Below, piece after piece: positions 16,389-25,624 of a stretch of DNA of 57,651 nucleotides (its first letter is position 1; every line of letters begins with the position of its first letter). The position numbers and the translations under genes were made by a program. This DNA comes from Clostridia bacterium (lineage in GTDB: Bacteria > Bacillota > Clostridia > TANB77 > CAG-508): contig JAFUGK010000023.1 in the NCBI GenBank assembly GCA_017469445.1, positions 1-57,651 of the forward strand, in the 5' to 3' direction. Under the pieces are notes generated by a model that saw only the letters and a list, made by a program, of their open reading frames with translations, was not told the origin of the DNA and ran no database searches.

Positions 16389-16901
16389 TTAATCCATATG
16401 TCTACTTGTGTTTTGAGTTTGAGTACTGTAATACCAAACAAGACCTATTATAGCTATACCTAAAACAGCAAGTACAACCCAAGTCCAAACATTAGAATTT
16501 AATCCAAATAAATTATTATTACCTGTTGTAGCTGTTCTTGTTGCTGTATATCCTGTTGTATTTGTATCACTTGTGTTAGTATTATTAAAATTGTCATCAT
16601 TAGCGGCAGCACCATATTCATCGTTGCTATCAGCATTATTATTGTTCATTCCCATTGCATCTCCCATAGCATTGCCTACATTACTCATTGCACCTTGAAT
16701 AGCATTTCCAGCAGAATTTATTGCACCTCTAGTGTTATCACCTAAGTTTTCCATTGTATTTCCAAGCTTATTCCATGAGTCGCTCATTACACCAGTAGCA
16801 TCATTAGCCATATTGTTCATAGTATTTGTTGCAAATACTGTAGAAGAGTAGAATATAGAAATGGCTAAAACTGTTAGAACTACAAGAATCTTTTTAGTCA
16901 T
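16389..16901 (-). CDS. Secreted, membrane-anchored low-complexity protein
   Basis: The start at 16901 has AGGAGG 7 bases upstream and opens directly with a signal peptide (residues 1-24, ending VFA). About 170 residues. The middle is an Asn/Ala/Gly/Met-rich stretch with an 11-residue heptad-like periodicity (NAIQGAMSNVGNAMGDAMG), then an Asn/Asp/Thr-rich linker, then one membrane segment near residues 137-158 (VWTWVVLAVLGIAIIGLVWYY) and a short polar tail. No LPXTG motif. Its neighbour at 17090-17470 has the same plan. Probably an extracytoplasmic protein held by its C-terminal helix. Function unknown. Confidence 0.75.
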   Translation of the reverse strand: MTKKILVVLTVLAISIFYSSTVFATNTMNNMANDATGVMSDSWNKLGNTMENLGDNTRGAINSAGNAIQGAMSNVGNAMGDAMGMNNNNADSNDEYGAAANDDNFNNTNTSDTNTTGYTATRTATTGNNNLFGLNSNVWTWVVLAVLGIAIIGLVWYYSTQTQNTSRHMD

Positions 16902-16929
16902 GATTAACCTCCTATAAGAATGTTTTAAA

Positions 16930-16977
16930 GCACAGTATATGTGCAAAATGACTTATATAAAAATTTTTTATATAAGT
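16930..16977. promoter_or_regulatory. Two inverted repeats upstream of the 16901 gene
   Basis: ACTTATATAAAAA (16951-16963) pairs with TTTTTATATAAGT (16965-16977), and GCACA (16930-16934) pairs with TGTGC (16940-16944). The second overlaps a possible minus-strand -10 box TATACT. They look like operator-type or leader-hairpin elements of the secreted-protein gene. Confidence 0.45.
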
Positions 16978-17029
16978 TTTTAAAACTATTAATATTATTA
17001 GTTGATTTACATAAAATATACAAAGAAAA

Positions 17030-17069
17030 AAATAAAAAATAGCAAATTGCTTTAAACAATTTGCTATTA
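17030..17069 (-). terminator. Rho-independent terminator, minus strand
   Basis: AATAGCAAATTG and CAATTTGCTATT pair around an AAAC/TTTA loop. In the minus-strand RNA a long U-rich run follows. It ends the gene at 17090-17470. Confidence 0.85.
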
Positions 17070-17089
17070 AAAATGATATTAAGTTTAAA

Positions 17090-17470
17090 TTATTTTAATC
17101 TAATTATTATTGCAACACCTAATAAAATTAATAAAATACCAATTACAATAAGTAAAATATTCAAGATATTATTTAATCCTAAATCTGCTTCTGGAAGTGA
17201 AGATAATGAACTTACATTTGCACTAGTTGAAGATGAACTTGTTGGAGTTGTAGTATATCCTGAATTTAAGCTTCCACTACTAGAACTACTTAATTCACTT
17301 GATGAACTTGAATTTAAAGAATCTGAAGAAGTAGAAACTGTATTTGATACTGTATTAGCAGTATCAGAACTGTTGCTTGTTGTTAAATCCATATTAATTG
17401 CATAAGTTGGCATTGTAAGTACAAATAATAATAAAACTATAAATAAAAATATTTTAACATTTTTTAACAT
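17090..17470 (-). CDS. Secreted Ser/Thr-rich protein with C-terminal membrane anchor
   Basis: The start at 17470 has AGGGGG about 10 bases upstream and gives 126 residues; the longer frame to 17500 adds an unsupported extension. A signal peptide (1-24, ending TYA) leads to a stretch of about 65 residues made mostly of Ser, Thr and Asn, then a hydrophobic helix (LNNILNILLIVIGILLILLG) and a short basic end. It shares its design with the gene at 16389-16901 and is transcribed the same way, but a terminator separates them. Likely a cell-surface stalk or spacer protein. No family recognised. Confidence 0.75.
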   Translation of the reverse strand: MLKNVKIFLFIVLLLFVLTMPTYAINMDLTTSNSSDTANTVSNTVSTSSDSLNSSSSSELSSSSSGSLNSGYTTTPTSSSSTSANVSSLSSLPEADLGLNNILNILLIVIGILLILLGVAIIIRLK

Positions 17471-17598
17471 TATAAAATTCCCCCTAAAAATATAGCTCAT
17501 TTGTAAACATTATGATATAATAATACACAAAATAATAAAAAAAGTCTATATGTTTTAAGAAAATTTTAAAAATATTTTATATTGTGGAGGAAAAATCA

Positions 17599-18267
17599 AT
17601 GAATAATATACTAAAATATATCTTTATTGCAATATTAATAATTATAATTATAGCAATAGCTATAAATTATTTTGTGATTTTTAGTGCTAAAAAAAGGATT
17701 GTTTCAAAAGAAACAACAAAACAAATAGAAGATTTAGACTGTATATTAATTCTAGGAGCAGGAGTGAGAGGTGACCAGCCTTCTCCAATGCTAGAAGATA
17801 GATTATTAGAGGGGATAGATTTATATAATCAAGGAGTAGCAAATAAAATTCTTGTAAGTGGTGATCATGGTACAAAAGGATATGATGAGGTAAATGTAAT
17901 GAAAAAATTTGTTATAGAACATGGAGTACCTTCAGAAGATATATTTATGGATCATGCTGGATTTTCTACATATGATAGCATATATAGAGCAAAAGAAATA
18001 TTTAAAGTAGAAAAAATGATAGTAGTAACACAAGAGTATCATTTATATAGAGCACTATATGTTGCTAAAGTTATAGGAATAGATGCATATGGTGTAGCTT
18101 CTAATCCAAGAGAATATGTAGGACAACCTATCCGAGATATACGTGAGTTTTTAGCAAGAAATAAAGAATTTTTAAAGTGCATTGTTAAACCTAAACCCAA
18201 ATATTTAGGCGAGGCAATACCTGTAAGCGGAAATGGAAATGCAACAAATGATGAGGTGAATGTATAG
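17599..18267 (+). CDS. DUF218 (SanA/YdcF-like) membrane protein
   Basis: ATG at 17599 has GGAGG 9 bases upstream and is preferred over GTG at 17584. About 222 residues: one N-terminal membrane helix (about 5-28), then a DUF218 Rossmann-like domain with CILILGAGV near 50, the conserved SGDHG near 93 and the VTQEYHLYRA motif near 141. SanA of this family affects envelope permeability to vancomycin in enterobacteria; the reaction is unknown. The protein probably acts in the envelope. It stands alone, 163 bp before the glycosyltransferase gene. Confidence 0.85.
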   Translation: MNNILKYIFIAILIIIIIAIAINYFVIFSAKKRIVSKETTKQIEDLDCILILGAGVRGDQPSPMLEDRLLEGIDLYNQGVANKILVSGDHGTKGYDEVNVMKKFVIEHGVPSEDIFMDHAGFSTYDSIYRAKEIFKVEKMIVVTQEYHLYRALYVAKVIGIDAYGVASNPREYVGQPIRDIREFLARNKEFLKCIVKPKPKYLGEAIPVSGNGNATNDEVNV

Positions 18268-18309
18268 AAAAAACAGAATAAAAATTTTGTAAAATTTTTA
18301 AAAATAGTG

Positions 18310-18338
18310 TTTACTTTTGTAAGTTTATCTTATAAAAT
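18310..18338 (+). promoter_or_regulatory. Probable promoter of the glycosyltransferase operon
   Basis: TTTACT (18310-18315) and TAAAAT (18333-18338) lie 17 bases apart. A second -10-like TATAAT overlaps at about 18344, so the exact start is uncertain. Confidence 0.5.
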
Positions 18339-18359
18339 ATACTATAATGAAAAAAACAA

Positions 18360-18400
18360 AAATTAATTAGAGTTTGTTATAAATTAACTCTAATTAATTT
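18360..18400 (+). promoter_or_regulatory. 15-bp perfect inverted repeat in the 5' leader of the glycosyltransferase gene
   Basis: AAATTAATTAGAGTT (18360-18374) is followed after 11 bases by its exact reverse complement (18386-18400). No T-run follows. It lies between promoter and start codon, so it could be an operator or a leader hairpin. Confidence 0.55.
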
Positions 18401-18430
18401 ATAACTAAAGATATGAAGGGAATATGAATT

Positions 18431-19723
18431 ATGAAAATTTTAATGTTAACATGGGAATATCCACCAAGAATCGTTGGAGGTATTGCTAGAGTAGTGCATG
18501 ATTTATCCAAAAGACTAATAAAAGATGGGCATGAGGTAACAGTAGTTACATACAGAGAAGGAAATTTACCATACTTTGAAAATGATAAAGGAGTAAAAGT
18601 ATATAGAGTAGATAACTATAATATAAATCCAATGAACTTTATAGATTGGATTATGCAAATGAACTTTAATTTAGTGGCAAAAGCGAGTGAACTTATAGCA
18701 AAAGAAGGCGAATTCGATGTAATACATGCACATGATTGGCTTGTGGCATATGCTGCAAAAACATTAAAAAATTCATATGATATACCTATAGTTGCAACAA
18801 TACATGCAACAGAAGCTGGAAGAAATAGCGGAATTCATGATGAAACTCAAAGATATATAAATGATACAGAATGGCTTTTAACATATGAAGCCTCTGAAGT
18901 AATAGTAAATAGTAATTACATGAAAAATGAATTACAAAGACTTTTTGGATTACCATTTGAAAAAATTAATGTTGTACCAAATGGTGTAAATCTAACAGCA
19001 TATAATGGAGTAGAAAGAGATTATGATTTTAGAAGACAATATGCTGCTGATAACGAAAAAATAATTTTATATGTTGGAAGACTTGTATATGAAAAAGGAA
19101 TCCAACATTTGATAGCTGCAATGCCAAAAATACTTGAAAATTACCATGATAGCAAATTGGTAATAGCAGGTAGAGGCGGAATGATAGATGAATTAAGGCA
19201 AGAGGTACATAATCTAGGTATAGACAATAAAGTGTATTTTGCTGGGTATATGGATTCTAAACAAGTTGCAAAAATGTATAAATGTGCAGATATTGCAGTA
19301 TTTCCAAGCACATATGAACCATTTGGAATTGTTGCATTAGAGGCAATGCTTGCTGGAATACCAACAGTTGTATCTGATATTGGTGGATTAAATGAAATTG
19401 TGCAACATTGCGAAAATGGTATGAAAACATATGCAGGAAATGCAAATTCTATAGCAGATTCAGTTTTACAATTATTGTATAATCCACAATTGTGTGATAA
19501 TGTAGTAAAAAAAGCAAAGGCAAAGGTAAAAAATGAATATAATTGGGGTAAAATAGCTCAAGACACTTATTTTATTTATCAAAAAGCTATTTGCGAGACA
19601 ATGGCAGAAAGACAGGCAAGACAAATAGCTCAAGAAAATGCTAAGAAAACCAAAAAAGCTAGAAATACTGAAGGAGAAATTACAAGTTTGCTTAATTTTA
19701 AGAAACGCCAAGCATATGCTTAA
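18431..19723 (+). CDS. GT4-family glycosyltransferase (glycogen-synthase-like)
   Basis: The 430-residue product has the two-domain GT-B fold. The N-terminal domain begins MKILMLTWEYPPRIVGGIAR with the loop that holds the acceptor; HAHDW near 98 is typical. The C-terminal nucleotide-sugar domain has YVGRLVYEKG near 215 and the ExFGxxxxE signature (EPFGIVALE, near 297). It transfers a sugar from an NDP-sugar in the cytoplasm; the acceptor is unknown, and glycogen-type glucan or envelope polysaccharide are possible. The C-terminal 30 residues are basic and low in complexity. The YlbF-family gene follows 25 bp later, so the two form an operon. Confidence 0.88.
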   Translation: MKILMLTWEYPPRIVGGIARVVHDLSKRLIKDGHEVTVVTYREGNLPYFENDKGVKVYRVDNYNINPMNFIDWIMQMNFNLVAKASELIAKEGEFDVIHAHDWLVAYAAKTLKNSYDIPIVATIHATEAGRNSGIHDETQRYINDTEWLLTYEASEVIVNSNYMKNELQRLFGLPFEKINVVPNGVNLTAYNGVERDYDFRRQYAADNEKIILYVGRLVYEKGIQHLIAAMPKILENYHDSKLVIAGRGGMIDELRQEVHNLGIDNKVYFAGYMDSKQVAKMYKCADIAVFPSTYEPFGIVALEAMLAGIPTVVSDIGGLNEIVQHCENGMKTYAGNANSIADSVLQLLYNPQLCDNVVKKAKAKVKNEYNWGKIAQDTYFIYQKAICETMAERQARQIAQENAKKTKKARNTEGEITSLLNFKKRQAYA

Positions 19724-19748
19724 AGCAGAAAGAGAGGAATTCAAAATT

Positions 19749-20084
19749 ATGACAGTTTATGACACAACCCACGAACTAGCACGTCAGATAAAAAATAGTA
19801 GAGAATATATAGAATATAAAGAAGTAAAAGATATTATATATGCTGATCCAAAGTTAAAAGAACAAGTAGAAGAATTTGATAAAATTAGATATGAAGTTCA
19901 ATTATTAACAATGCAAGGAGAAAAACAAGATGAACAAAAAATGGCTAAATTAGAAGAATTATATACAATACTTTTAAAAAATAAAGATGTCAAAAAATTT
20001 TTTGATACACAAGTAAGATTCAATGTAATGCTTGCTGATGTTAATAAAATTATTGGTGAAGCTGTTAAGGATGTACTACAATAA
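19749..20084 (+). CDS. YlbF-family protein (DUF964)
   Basis: ATG at 19749 is preceded by AGAGAGG with 11-base spacing; the frame extends left to 19638 inside the glycosyltransferase gene but without support. The product has 111 residues, all-helical and charged, starting MTVYDTTHELARQIKNS, which matches the YlbF/YmcA family. In Bacillus, YlbF and YmcA with YaaT form a complex that steers RNase Y and affects competence and biofilm formation. Only one family member is seen here. It shares an operon with the glycosyltransferase and ends at a strong terminator. Confidence 0.85.
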   Translation: MTVYDTTHELARQIKNSREYIEYKEVKDIIYADPKLKEQVEEFDKIRYEVQLLTMQGEKQDEQKMAKLEELYTILLKNKDVKKFFDTQVRFNVMLADVNKIIGEAVKDVLQ

Positions 20085-20098
20085 ATATTGTTATTGGG

Positions 20099-20137
20099 AC
20101 GGGGAATTCGGCAATGCTTTGCCAAATTCCCCGTTTT
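20099..20137 (+). terminator. Rho-independent terminator
   Basis: ACGGGGAATTCGGCAA and TTGCCAAATTCCCCGT pair with one bulge, followed by TTTT. Confidence 0.9.
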
Positions 20138-20169
20138 TACAATAATCTCATGATTAGAAAGGAATGAAC

Positions 20170-20868
20170 ATGAATTTATTAATAGTTTCTAGTTTAATAT
20201 TAATCATTCTAATTGCACTAAAGATTATCTTGAATATTGATATGATTACTCTTAAAGAAATGACAAAGAAAAAAGATTTAGATGAACTTACTAATAAATT
20301 CCCAGAAAATATAGAAATATGTAAAAAGATTTGTTCTATGATAGGAAATACTAAAGTAAAGATTGAGGAGGATAATTCAAGCAAAACCAGTTTATATCTA
20401 GTAGTTACTAATAAGATTAGTATTGCAAACTTAAAAAATAGTTTTACTAGAATACAAACGGTTGCTCATGAATGTATTCACTCTATGCAAGATAAAAGAA
20501 TATTATGGGCAAATTTTATTTTTTCAAATATATATTTGATATATTTTATAATAGCAATATTATTAACAATTTTTGGAATTTTTAAAGATACTATGCTTCA
20601 AGTTGGAATACTAACATTAATTGGATTTACTTGTTATTTTTTAAGAAGTTACTTAGAAGATGATGCTATGATAAAAGCTAGATATTTGGCAAGAGAATAT
20701 ATGAAAACAGAAAGAATTTTAACACCGAACCAAATGCAAGAAATTCTTGGAAATTATGACATTTTAAACAAAATAGGTGTTAAAGCAATGAATTATAAAC
20801 TGATATTTTCAGCATTACTAAAAGTTTTAATATATGCTATAATTGCATATATTGTTTCAATATATTAG
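20170..20868 (+). CDS. Putative membrane zinc metallopeptidase
   Basis: ATG at 20170 is better spaced from AGAAAGG than ATG at 20164. About 232 residues. One N-terminal membrane helix is followed by a soluble stretch with VAHECIHSMQD (near 102), a HExxH zinc site, two further helices (about 118-160), the acidic LEDDAMIKARYLAREY (near 167) that could give the third ligand, and a C-terminal helix. This order resembles the YugP-type zinc metallopeptidases, but the similarity is distant. It lies 11 bp before polC and is probably co-transcribed with it. Confidence 0.7.
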   Translation: MNLLIVSSLILIILIALKIILNIDMITLKEMTKKKDLDELTNKFPENIEICKKICSMIGNTKVKIEEDNSSKTSLYLVVTNKISIANLKNSFTRIQTVAHECIHSMQDKRILWANFIFSNIYLIYFIIAILLTIFGIFKDTMLQVGILTLIGFTCYFLRSYLEDDAMIKARYLAREYMKTERILTPNQMQEILGNYDILNKIGVKAMNYKLIFSALLKVLIYAIIAYIVSIY

Positions 20869-20879
20869 GAGGGATAGAA

Positions 20880-23800
20880 TTGGAGGACAACACGATACAA
20901 CCTAAAATAGTAAAAAATGTTTTTAAAGATTTTATGACTCAAAATAGTATATCTAATTGCTATATAGAAGGTATAAATTTACATAAAAAAACTAATAAGC
21001 TTTCATTAAATTTAGGAACAGAAAGAAGAGTTGAGGCAAAGGATTTATTTGAATTCGAAACATATCTATCTAAAAGATTTCAAATTAAAGATATAGATAC
21101 TAATATTAAACATAGTAAAGAAGAAGGAATGGAAGATATACAAAATAATTGGAAAAACCTTACCTGCTATGTATTTAAAAAACATCCATCTGCAATAGGA
21201 ATGTTAAAAAATAGCAAAGTTGAAATAGATGGAAATTATGCTAATGTCACATTAAATGTTAAAGGAGCTGATTTCCTTAAAAATGGAGGAGTAAATCAAG
21301 ATCTTTCTAAGATTATAAAAAATGTTTATGGAAAAGAGTTAAAAATAAAATATATAGAAGATATTGAAAATAATCAATATCAAATTGAAAAAGAACGTGA
21401 AATACAAATTGAAAAAGAGACATTACGAATGTTAGAAGAAATGCAAAATAAAAGAGAAGAATTACCAGAAGAACCACCAATAGAATCAATACACAATGTA
21501 AGTATTCCAGAAGAAGAGGCCTATATGGAAGAATTAGAAAATTCTGAACAAGACAATATTATACTTGGAAAAGCTTCTAAGGCTAAAGAAAAAAAAGTAA
21601 AAATTAAAGATATTACAGCAGATAATGCACGAATAACATTAGAGGGAAGAGTTGTAACATGTCAGTGCAAAGAAACCAAAACTGGTAAAGGCATGATAAT
21701 ATTTGATTTATATGATGGAACAGGAGTTATAACTTGCAAGTCATTTACAAAGGATGCAGCAGAAGGACAAGATGTTGTTAATAAAATAAAAGAAGCTTCT
21801 GGAATAAAAACAATAGGTAAAGCTGGATTGGATACATATGCTGGAGATGTAACTGTTATTGCTAATATAATAATGAAAATAAACGGAGAGAATTTACCTA
21901 AACTCCCAACTGAAGATGAGGATACACCTTTAATATTAGGAATGACACCAAACATTAAGGAAAATGTTATAAAAATACAAGATTTAAATGCAGAATCTGG
22001 GTCAGTTGCAATTCAAGGTGAAGTAATAAGAGTAGAAGATAGAGAACTTAAAAATGGAAAGGTTCTATTAAGTATAGATGTTTATGATGGAACAAGTACA
22101 TTAACATGCAAAGCTTTTGCAACAAAAGACAATGCTAAAAAAGTAATAGGAAGATTAAATGGGGCAAAAGGCATAAAGTTAGCAGGAAAAGCTGGATTAG
22201 ATACATTTTCTAATGAACTTTCTATTGTAGCAAATACTATAATTGAAGCTGAAGGCTTGAAAAAAGAAATAAGAATGGATAATGCAGAAAATAAAAGAGT
22301 AGAACTTCATTTACACACACAAATGAGTCAAATGGATGCTGTAACTTCTGCAACAGATTTAATTAAGCGTGCGATAAAATGGGGAATGAAATCAATTGCC
22401 ATTACAGACCATGGGGTAGTACAAGCATTTCCAGAGGCAAATCATGCTGCAGAAAAATCTGATATAAAAGTAATTTATGGTGTTGAAGCATATTTAGTAC
22501 CAGATAAAAGCTCAAATGTGTATAATGTTAAAGACCAAGATTTAGATACAGAATATGTCGTGTTAGATATTGAAACAACAGGACTTTCTTTCCAAACGGA
22601 AAAAATAACAGAACTTGGTGCTGTAAAAATAAAGAATGGAGAGATAATAGATCAATTTGAAAGCTTTGTAAACCCTGAAAAGCCTATTCCACAAAGGATT
22701 GTCGAAATAACACATATAACAGACGATATGGTTAAAGATGCTGGAACAATAGCGGAAGTTTTACCAAAATTTCTTGAATTTATCGGAGATTCTGTACTTG
22801 TTGCTCATAATGCAAATTTTGATATAGGTTTTATAAGACATTTTGCAGAAAATTTAGGATATAAATTAAATAATACATATATAGATACATTGAGTTTAGC
22901 TAAGCAAGTATTTCCAGAATATAAAAAATATAAATTGGGAATAATTGCAGAAAATTTAGGCATAAAAGTAGAAGTGGCACACAGAGCATTAGATGACGTT
23001 TTTACTCTTGTTAAAGTTTTTAATGTAATGATAGAAAAACTTAAAGAAAAAGGAATAACAAAAATAAATCAAATAGATTCAACATTTGATAAAAATCTTG
23101 ATGTAAAGAAATTACCAAGTTATCATGCAATTATACTAACCAAAAACTTAGTAGGACTTAAAAATTTATATAAATTAATTTCATATTCTCATTTAAACTA
23201 TTTTTATAAAAAGCCTAGAATTCCAAAAAGTTTGTATGTAGCACATTCAGAAGGATTAATGATAGGTAGTGCTTGTGAAGCTGGAGAATTGTATAGAGCT
23301 ATTGAAGAAGGAAAAACAGAGGAAGAAATAGAAGAAATTGCAAATTTTTATGATTATTTAGAAATACAACCTGTTGCCAATAATGGCTTTTTAATACGAA
23401 ATGGAACTGTGCCTGATGAAGAAGCATTAAGAGATAATAATAGAAAAATTGTAAAATTAGGAGAGAAGTTAAATAAGCTAGTAGTTGCAACATGTGATGT
23501 CCATTTTATGGATCCACAAGATGAAATATATAGAAGAATATTACTGGCAGGGCAGGGATATGATGATGCTGATGAAGATTTACCACTTTATTTAAGAACA
23601 ACAGAAGAAATGTTAGATGAATTCTCATATTTAGGAAAAGAAAAAGCATATGAAGTAGTTGTAACAAATACAAATAAAATATCAGATTTGTGTGAAAAAA
23701 TATCTCCAATTAATCCAGATAAGTGTCCACCACATATTGAAGGGTGCGAGGAAGAAATTGAACGAATTGCTGTTACAAGGGCAAAAGAATTATACGGAGA

Positions 23801-25610
23801 AGAATTGCCAGCAATAGTTAAAGAAAGACTAGATAAAGAATTAAATTCTATTATAAAAAATGGATTCTCCGTTATGTATATAATTGCACAAAAATTAGTA
23901 TGGAAGTCTAACGAAGATGGATATTTAGTTGGATCAAGAGGTTCTGTTGGCTCATCTTTTGTTGCAAATATGACAGGAATAACAGAAGTTAACTCCCTAA
24001 AAGCACATTATAGATGCCCAAATTGTAAATATTCAGATTTCTCTGATTACGGAGTAAAAAACGGTTTCGATTTACCTAATAAAGATTGCCCAAAATGTGG
24101 GCATCCACTTGATAAGGATGGAATGGATATACCTTTTGAAACATTTTTAGGTTTTGATGGAGACAAAGAGCCAGATATAGACTTAAACTTTTCAGGAGAA
24201 TATCAAGCAAAAGCACATAAATATACAGAAGTATTATTTGGAAAAGGTAAAACATTTAAAGCAGGAACAATTGGTACAATAGCAGAAAAAACAGCTTTTG
24301 GATATGTTAAAAACTATTTTGAAGAAAGACATATACCAGTAACAAATGCAGAAGTTGGAAGATTAGCAATAGGCTGTACAGGAGTTAAAAGGACAACAGG
24401 ACAGCACCCAGGAGGAATTATAGTAGTTCCACGAGACAGGGAAATATATGAATTCTGCCCGGTTCAACATCCTGCTGATGATCCAAATTCAGATATAATA
24501 ACAACACATTTTGATTATCACTCTATAGACCAAAACTTACTAAAACTAGATATACTAGGACATGATGATCCTACAGTAATAAGAATGCTACAAGATATAA
24601 CAGGAATAGACCCAAAGAAAATACCGTTAGACGATAAAGAAACAATGTCAATATTTAGTTCAACAGATGCATTAGGAGTTAGACCAAGTCAAATAAATTC
24701 TGAAGTTGGAACATATGGAGTACCTGAATTTGGTACAAAATTTGTTAGAGGAATGTTAGTAGATACAAGACCTAAAACATTTGAAGAATTAATTAGAATA
24801 TCTGGTTTATCACATGGTACAGATGTGTGGCTAAATAATGCACAAACATTAATTGAAAAAGGAGTAGTAACACTATCTGAAGCTATTTGTACTAGAGATG
24901 ATATAATGCTATATCTAATTGAAAAAGGGGTACCACCAAAGGCATCATTTAAAATAATGGAATTAGTACGTAAAGGAAAAGCATTAAAAGATCCAGAAAA
25001 ATGGGCTGAATACGAAGCATTAATGAGAGAAAATAATGTCCCAGAATGGTATATTGATTCTTGTAAGAAAATAAAGTATATGTTCCCAAAAGCTCATGCT
25101 GCAGCATATGTTACAATGGCATTTAGAATAGCATGGTTTAAAGTACATATACCACAAGCATATTATACAGCATATTACACTGTAAGAGCAGATGACTTTG
25201 ATAGTGATATTATGATTCACGGAGAAGAAAAAGTAAAAAATAAAATGAAAGAAATAGAATTGCTTGGAAATGCAGCATCTGTAAAAGAAAAAGGTATGTA
25301 TTCAACACTTGAAATAGTAATGGAGATGTATGAAAGGGGAATAAAATTCTTACCAATAGATTTATATAAATCACATGCAACTAAATTTATAAGTGAAGAG
25401 GAAGGAATACGTCCACCACTAAATAGTATACCTGGGCTTGGAACAGTTGCAGCAAACGGAATTGAAGAAGCTAAGAAAGATGGACCATTTATGTCTATCA
25501 GCGATTTACAAGTAAGATCAAAAGCAGGAAAATCTGTAATAGAATTACTAAAAAAAGCAGGTTGCTTGGATGGTATGCCAGAAAGCAATCAAATGAGCCT
25601 ATTTGGATAA
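20880..25610 (+). CDS. polC: DNA polymerase III alpha subunit, PolC type, with duplicated OB domain
   Basis: PolC is the replicative DNA polymerase of low-GC Gram-positives. The start is TTG at 20880 with AGGAGGG 6-7 bases before it. At 1576 residues it is longer than a typical PolC (about 1440). Order: N-terminal domains (1-230); OB-fold copy 1 (about 237-335); OB-fold copy 2 (about 358-462); PHP domain with ELHLHTQMSQMDA near 476 and interrupted by a DEDDh proofreading exonuclease starting VVLDIETTGLS near 559; palm with EPDIDLNF near 1097; zinc finger CPNC...CPKCGHP near 1045-1075; and C-terminal fingers ending MPESNQMSLFG, whose QMSLFG resembles a sliding-clamp-binding motif. The second OB copy accounts for most of the extra length. 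Confidence 0.95.
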   Translation: MEDNTIQPKIVKNVFKDFMTQNSISNCYIEGINLHKKTNKLSLNLGTERRVEAKDLFEFETYLSKRFQIKDIDTNIKHSKEEGMEDIQNNWKNLTCYVFKKHPSAIGMLKNSKVEIDGNYANVTLNVKGADFLKNGGVNQDLSKIIKNVYGKELKIKYIEDIENNQYQIEKEREIQIEKETLRMLEEMQNKREELPEEPPIESIHNVSIPEEEAYMEELENSEQDNIILGKASKAKEKKVKIKDITADNARITLEGRVVTCQCKETKTGKGMIIFDLYDGTGVITCKSFTKDAAEGQDVVNKIKEASGIKTIGKAGLDTYAGDVTVIANIIMKINGENLPKLPTEDEDTPLILGMTPNIKENVIKIQDLNAESGSVAIQGEVIRVEDRELKNGKVLLSIDVYDGTSTLTCKAFATKDNAKKVIGRLNGAKGIKLAGKAGLDTFSNELSIVANTIIEAEGLKKEIRMDNAENKRVELHLHTQMSQMDAVTSATDLIKRAIKWGMKSIAITDHGVVQAFPEANHAAEKSDIKVIYGVEAYLVPDKSSNVYNVKDQDLDTEYVVLDIETTGLSFQTEKITELGAVKIKNGEIIDQFESFVNPEKPIPQRIVEITHITDDMVKDAGTIAEVLPKFLEFIGDSVLVAHNANFDIGFIRHFAENLGYKLNNTYIDTLSLAKQVFPEYKKYKLGIIAENLGIKVEVAHRALDDVFTLVKVFNVMIEKLKEKGITKINQIDSTFDKNLDVKKLPSYHAIILTKNLVGLKNLYKLISYSHLNYFYKKPRIPKSLYVAHSEGLMIGSACEAGELYRAIEEGKTEEEIEEIANFYDYLEIQPVANNGFLIRNGTVPDEEALRDNNRKIVKLGEKLNKLVVATCDVHFMDPQDEIYRRILLAGQGYDDADEDLPLYLRTTEEMLDEFSYLGKEKAYEVVVTNTNKISDLCEKISPINPDKCPPHIEGCEEEIERIAVTRAKELYGEELPAIVKERLDKELNSIIKNGFSVMYIIAQKLVWKSNEDGYLVGSRGSVGSSFVANMTGITEVNSLKAHYRCPNCKYSDFSDYGVKNGFDLPNKDCPKCGHPLDKDGMDIPFETFLGFDGDKEPDIDLNFSGEYQAKAHKYTEVLFGKGKTFKAGTIGTIAEKTAFGYVKNYFEERHIPVTNAEVGRLAIGCTGVKRTTGQHPGGIIVVPRDREIYEFCPVQHPADDPNSDIITTHFDYHSIDQNLLKLDILGHDDPTVIRMLQDITGIDPKKIPLDDKETMSIFSSTDALGVRPSQINSEVGTYGVPEFGTKFVRGMLVDTRPKTFEELIRISGLSHGTDVWLNNAQTLIEKGVVTLSEAICTRDDIMLYLIEKGVPPKASFKIMELVRKGKALKDPEKWAEYEALMRENNVPEWYIDSCKKIKYMFPKAHAAAYVTMAFRIAWFKVHIPQAYYTAYYTVRADDFDSDIMIHGEEKVKNKMKEIELLGNAASVKEKGMYSTLEIVMEMYERGIKFLPIDLYKSHATKFISEEEGIRPPLNSIPGLGTVAANGIEEAKKDGPFMSISDLQVRSKAGKSVIELLKKAGCLDGMPESNQMSLFG

Positions 25611-25624
25611 AAGAAAGGAATTAT

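Noticed and set aside
17061..17405. Plus-strand ORF of 114 codons
   Set aside because: It is the antisense of the Ser/Thr-rich secreted gene, whose signal peptide, RBS and terminator are all on the minus strand.
18268..18310. Terminator after the DUF218 gene
   Set aside because: The AAAAATTTTG/TAAAATTTTT pairing is all A/T and too weak to claim.
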